A stretch of DNA of 64,000 nt from Salinicoccus roseus. GTDB taxonomy: Bacteria > Bacillota > Bacilli > Staphylococcales > Salinicoccaceae. Each line of letters begins with the position of its first letter. Positions within the stretch are counted from its first letter, which is position 1. The stretch covers positions 124,001 through 188,000 of the forward strand of contig NZ_RKQJ01000003.1 in assembly GCF_003814515.1 (NCBI RefSeq), read 5' to 3'. The position numbers and the translations under genes were made by a program. Positions 61,062-64,000 of the stretch are shown here, in pieces. The notes beneath the pieces were generated by a model. The model was not told where the DNA came from, searched no databases, and saw nothing but the letters and a program-made list of their open reading frames with translations.

Positions 61062-61682
61062 TTAAAATAGGAATGAGAACAGAGCGTTGAATGTGCCATT
61101 TTCAAATAGGATATAAATTCCTAATCCTATAAAGACGATTGGAACGATCCAACGTTCATATTTTTCGATTTTATCTGAAACAAAATTCAAGGAAGCCAAT
61201 CGATAGCTGATTAGACATAGAACACCAACCATGATCATGAAAACAATGATGGCAATAACGATTTCCATCATATTTAAAGTTGTAAAGTATGGTATATAGA
61301 TAGAAAAATCATCCGCACTGGAAGCCAGTACAATGAAAGTGACCGTTATAAATAATTGATTAAATCTGCCTGAAGAGAAAAGGGAGAGAATGTTATCTTC
61401 ATCTTCGTCCTCTTCCCCTTTGATCCATATTTTGATACCCAGGTAAAGTGGCAGCAATCCAAGCAGGCCGATCATCCATTGTTGAGGAATAAAATTGGCT
61501 ACTCCCAATGCGACCAGAAGACTTGCGCCTATAATAATGACTGTCCCTATATATTGTCCAACCCAAATATGTTTTATTTGATTACTCTTTTCGATTTGCG
61601 AAAACAGAAGAATCAATATAACGAGGTAGTCGATTCCTGTCGCTACATAAACGGCAGCAGCTGTAAATGCCGTTACAATCAT
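61062..61682 (-). CDS. cadD: CadD-family cadmium resistance transporter
   Basis: 206 residues with five or six membrane helices: [28 protein letters not shown] at the N-terminus, then [20 protein letters not shown], and [20 protein letters not shown] with conserved acidic residues in the membrane. CadD proteins give cadmium resistance in staphylococci, probably by efflux. The ATG overlaps the cadA stop as ATGA, so it is coupled to the P-type ATPase upstream. Confidence 0.88.
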   Translation of the reverse strand: MIVTAFTAAAVYVATGIDYLVILILLFSQIEKSNQIKHIWVGQYIGTVIIIGASLLVALGVANFIPQQWMIGLLGLLPLYLGIKIWIKGEEDEDEDNILSLFSSGRFNQLFITVTFIVLASSADDFSIYIPYFTTLNMMEIVIAIIVFMIMVGVLCLISYRLASLNFVSDKIEKYERWIVPIVFIGLGIYILFENGTFNALFSFLF

Positions 61683-64000
61683 AGTTCCAACTCCAATTTT
61701 TCAGCATCAGTACTTTTAATTATCTGGGAAGAACCCAAGCTTAATTCATCTTCCTTCACACGCATAAGCCTCAAACCATTCATGGCCACCACTAAAGTGG
61801 CACCCATGTCCGAGAGAATCGCAATCCATAGTGTCAGCCATCCTGGGATGACCAACAATAGAGCAATCAGTTTGATTCCAATGGCAAAAGCGATATTCGC
61901 TTTGATGATGTTCAATGTTTTGCGGCTGAGCTTGATGGTAAAAGGCAGTTTCTTCAGGTCATCGCCCATTAAGGCGACATCTGCTGTTTCAAGAGCGGTA
62001 TCTGTACCGGCGCCACCCATAGCGATACCCACGGTGGAAGCTGCCAATGCTGGCGCATCATTGACCCCATCACCGACCATGCCTACATGACGATAATCAG
62101 TTTTTAGTTGCTTGATTACGTCTAGTTTATCCTGCGGGAGTAATTCAGATTGAATATCTGTGACACCGACATGTGAACCAATCGCACTGGCGGTACTATG
62201 ATTATCCCCCGTAAGCATGACTGTTTTTTCGATGCCTGCCTGATGCAGCTTCTGGATTACCGCTTTACTTGATTCGCGGACTTCATCCGCGACTGCAATA
62301 ATTGCCTGAACTGTATTTTTCGTTCCTGCAACCATAACGGTCTTACCTTGTTCTTGAAGTGTTTTGACATCACTTTTAATTGCATCATTGAAATTAGTTG
62401 CCTGTATCTCTTCAAATAATGCCGGACTGCCAACATAATACATTTCATTATTGATTTTACCCCGTATCCCTTTGCCTGTAATGGAAGAAAAGTCTTCGAC
62501 AAAGATATCAGAATAAGGAAGGTTATAACTGTCTGCCTTCTTTATAATAGCGGATGCCAATGGATGCTGGGAACGATCTTCCAATGCTGTGATGACTGCC
62601 AGCATTTCCTTTTCATCAACTGCATTGTCGATTAAACGATAATCGGTTACAACCGGGACGCCTTTTGTGAGTGTGCCGGTCTTATCAAATGCAATGGCTT
62701 TTAATCCACCCATTTCTTCGAGGTAAACCCCCCCTTTTATAAGGATTCCCTTCTTGGCAGCATTTCCGATTGCTGAAACAATCGCTATCGGCGTGGAAAT
62801 CACCAATGCGCATGGACAACCTACAACGAGGACCGCTAACCCCTGGTATACCCAAGTAGACCAACTGGCACCGAAAAATAACGGCGGTACAATCGCAACC
62901 AGCACTGCGACACCCATAATGATGGGTGTATAATATTTTGCAAATTTATCAACGAATGCCTGGGCAGGAGCACGCTCACCTTGTGCTTCTTCCACCAGAT
63001 GAATGATTTTGGCAATGGTCGTATCTTCAACCAATTTAGTGATTTTAACTTCCAGTAAGCCTTCTTCGTTCAGTGTCCCTGCAAATACTTCATCATCGAG
63101 CGATTTTTCAACCGGCACTGATTCACCTGTGATTGCTGCCTGGTTGATTACAGAGTAACCATTGACAATTACGCCGTCCATAGCAATTTTCTGTCCAGGC
63201 TTAACAATCATGATATCGCCCACAGCAATATCATTGACGTGCACTGTCATTTCCTGTCCGTTGCGTCTGACAAGTGCCTCTTTAGGAGCAATATCCATCA
63301 ATGAACTGATGGATTGCCTTGCTCGATCCATCGAGAAACGCTCCAACGCTTCGCTGATGGCAAACAAGATGACAACAATGGCGACCTCGGCCCATTCTCC
63401 GATGATGACACCGCCAATCACTGCGACTGTCATCAGGGTTCGCATATCAAATTCAAACCGGACTAAATTCTGGAGACCCGTTTTCAGCATTGAAGCCCCT
63501 CCGACAATCATGGAAGTGATGAATAGCAGCGGTGTAAGAATATTGTCATCACCATTCACCAACATTGAAATGAAGCCAAAAGCGATAAATAGTAGCGAAT
63601 AGAGCAGAGTGCTGTGCTTTTTATAAAATGGAATGGTTACTTCCTTTTCTTTTTTGTCTTGTCCACTTTCTTCCCGGGATTTCTCAGGCACCACTTTGAG
63701 ATTTTCAAATGCTCCTGCTTCTTCCAGTTCCTCAACCGTTGCAGAACCATATACAGAAATTTTTGATGCGCCAAAATTCACCTTCGCATCTTGAACTTCA
63801 GGCAGTTTCTTCACATTGTTCTCAAATGTGCCAGCACAATTTGCACAGGAAAATCCCTGAACACGGTAAACATTTTTTTCTTTATTAACTTCTGGTTGCG
63901 CTTGACGACTAGACTTTTCAGGCACCACTTTGAGATTTTCAAATGCTCCTGCTTCTTCCAGTTCCTCAACCGTTGCAGAACCATATACAGAAATTTTTGA
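61679..64000 (-). CDS. cadA: CadA Cd/Zn-exporting P1B ATPase (5' end outside window)
   Basis: 774 codons visible, start to the right of the window. At least one full HMA domain ([16 protein letters not shown]) is present, and before it the C-terminal end of another that is identical at DNA level. The pump then follows with transport motif CPC ([11 protein letters not shown]), [23 protein letters not shown] and [13 protein letters not shown] with the CANC-type HMA marks the Cd/Zn/Pb (P1B-2) class. It exports these divalent ions. It is coupled to cadD downstream. The regulator cadC, if any, lies outside. Confidence 0.9.
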   Translation of the reverse strand, partial: SKISVYGSATVEELEEAGAFENLKVVPEKSSRQAQPEVNKEKNVYRVQGFSCANCAGTFENNVKKLPEVQDAKVNFGASKISVYGSATVEELEEAGAFENLKVVPEKSREESGQDKKEKEVTIPFYKKHSTLLYSLLFIAFGFISMLVNGDDNILTPLLFITSMIVGGASMLKTGLQNLVRFEFDMRTLMTVAVIGGVIIGEWAEVAIVVILFAISEALERFSMDRARQSISSLMDIAPKEALVRRNGQEMTVHVNDIAVGDIMIVKPGQKIAMDGVIVNGYSVINQAAITGESVPVEKSLDDEVFAGTLNEEGLLEVKITKLVEDTTIAKIIHLVEEAQGERAPAQAFVDKFAKYYTPIIMGVAVLVAIVPPLFFGASWSTWVYQGLAVLVVGCPCALVISTPIAIVSAIGNAAKKGILIKGGVYLEEMGGLKAIAFDKTGTLTKGVPVVTDYRLIDNAVDEKEMLAVITALEDRSQHPLASAIIKKADSYNLPYSDIFVEDFSSITGKGIRGKINNEMYYVGSPALFEEIQATNFNDAIKSDVKTLQEQGKTVMVAGTKNTVQAIIAVADEVRESSKAVIQKLHQAGIEKTVMLTGDNHSTASAIGSHVGVTDIQSELLPQDKLDVIKQLKTDYRHVGMVGDGVNDAPALAASTVGIAMGGAGTDTALETADVALMGDDLKKLPFTIKLSRKTLNIIKANIAFAIGIKLIALLLVIPGWLTLWIAILSDMGATLVVAMNGLRLMRVKEDELSLGSSQIIKSTDAEKLELEL
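63685..64000. repeat. Direct repeat of an HMA-coding segment in cadA
   Basis: 63685-63766 and 63919-64000 are identical over the visible 82 bp at a 234-bp (78-codon) offset. This is an in-frame tandem duplication of one HMA domain; the second unit continues past the window edge. Confidence 0.85.

Noticed and set aside
1-64000. CRISPR arrays, rRNA, tRNA, intact transposons or prophage
   Set aside because: No regularly spaced repeats, no rRNA or tRNA sequence recognised, and no transposase, integrase or phage structural gene was seen.

Overview
The window looks like chromosomal DNA from a Staphylococcaceae bacterium outside the genus Staphylococcus. A Salinicoccus- or Jeotgalicoccus-like genome is my best guess; I infer this from protein style only. 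The supporting signs are a SceD-like secreted transglycosylase, a NorB-like exporter, an LtaS homologue, an Fst-type toxin, consensus AGGAGG ribosome sites, and a fairly GC-rich core interrupted by AT-rich inserts. I saw no rRNA, tRNA, CRISPR array or intact transposase.

Left part (1-33.7 kb): mostly core metabolism and transport. It holds a sucrose-type PTS permease with its LacI regulator, then an acyltransferase / DUF6320 / alpha-beta hydrolase operon, then an RlmA-like methyltransferase. Next come a MarR-type redox regulator with a MerA/RclA-like flavoprotein, an McrBC restriction pair, RluA, an aldo/keto reductase, SceD and a DHH-CBS protein. An M20 amidohydrolase-NorB operon with a duplicated 39-bp operator follows, then a trans-sulfuration enzyme, GltS, an M23 peptidase and MsrA. 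A complete Fst/par type I toxin-antitoxin locus, an ABC-F resistance-type protein behind a leader-peptide attenuator, and an Mrr-type endonuclease come next. The segment ends with a formamidase-like amidase and a CstA / CC-terminated small protein / ArsA-family ATPase operon.

Middle (33.7-39 kb): an AT-rich defence island. It has a four-gene operon that matches the ABC three-component (Lamassu/Ddm-like) layout: small ORF, nuclease-like effector, small middle protein, and SMC/Rad50-like ATPase with a zinc hook. Beside it are remains of other systems: an HsdR N-terminal fragment and a MazE antitoxin next to a broken MazF.

39-48 kb: envelope genes (LtaS paralogue, YihY, DUF1648, a TcaA-like lipoprotein, TspO, ferritin, a PQQ-type sugar dehydrogenase lipoprotein). 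A dispersed intergenic repeat (three copies) and a duplicated yihY leader lie among them.

48-64 kb: a metal-resistance region. It contains a multicopper oxidase, a Cys-rich four-helix copper-binding protein, two DUF1541 (YdhK-like) proteins, an APC permease, a two-component system, a BNR-type lipoprotein, CopB behind a CsoR-type operator, a truncated resA relic, and the cadD/cadA pair. CadA runs off the right edge and carries a recent in-frame HMA duplication. Together these genes would oxidise, bind and export Cu, Cd and Zn.
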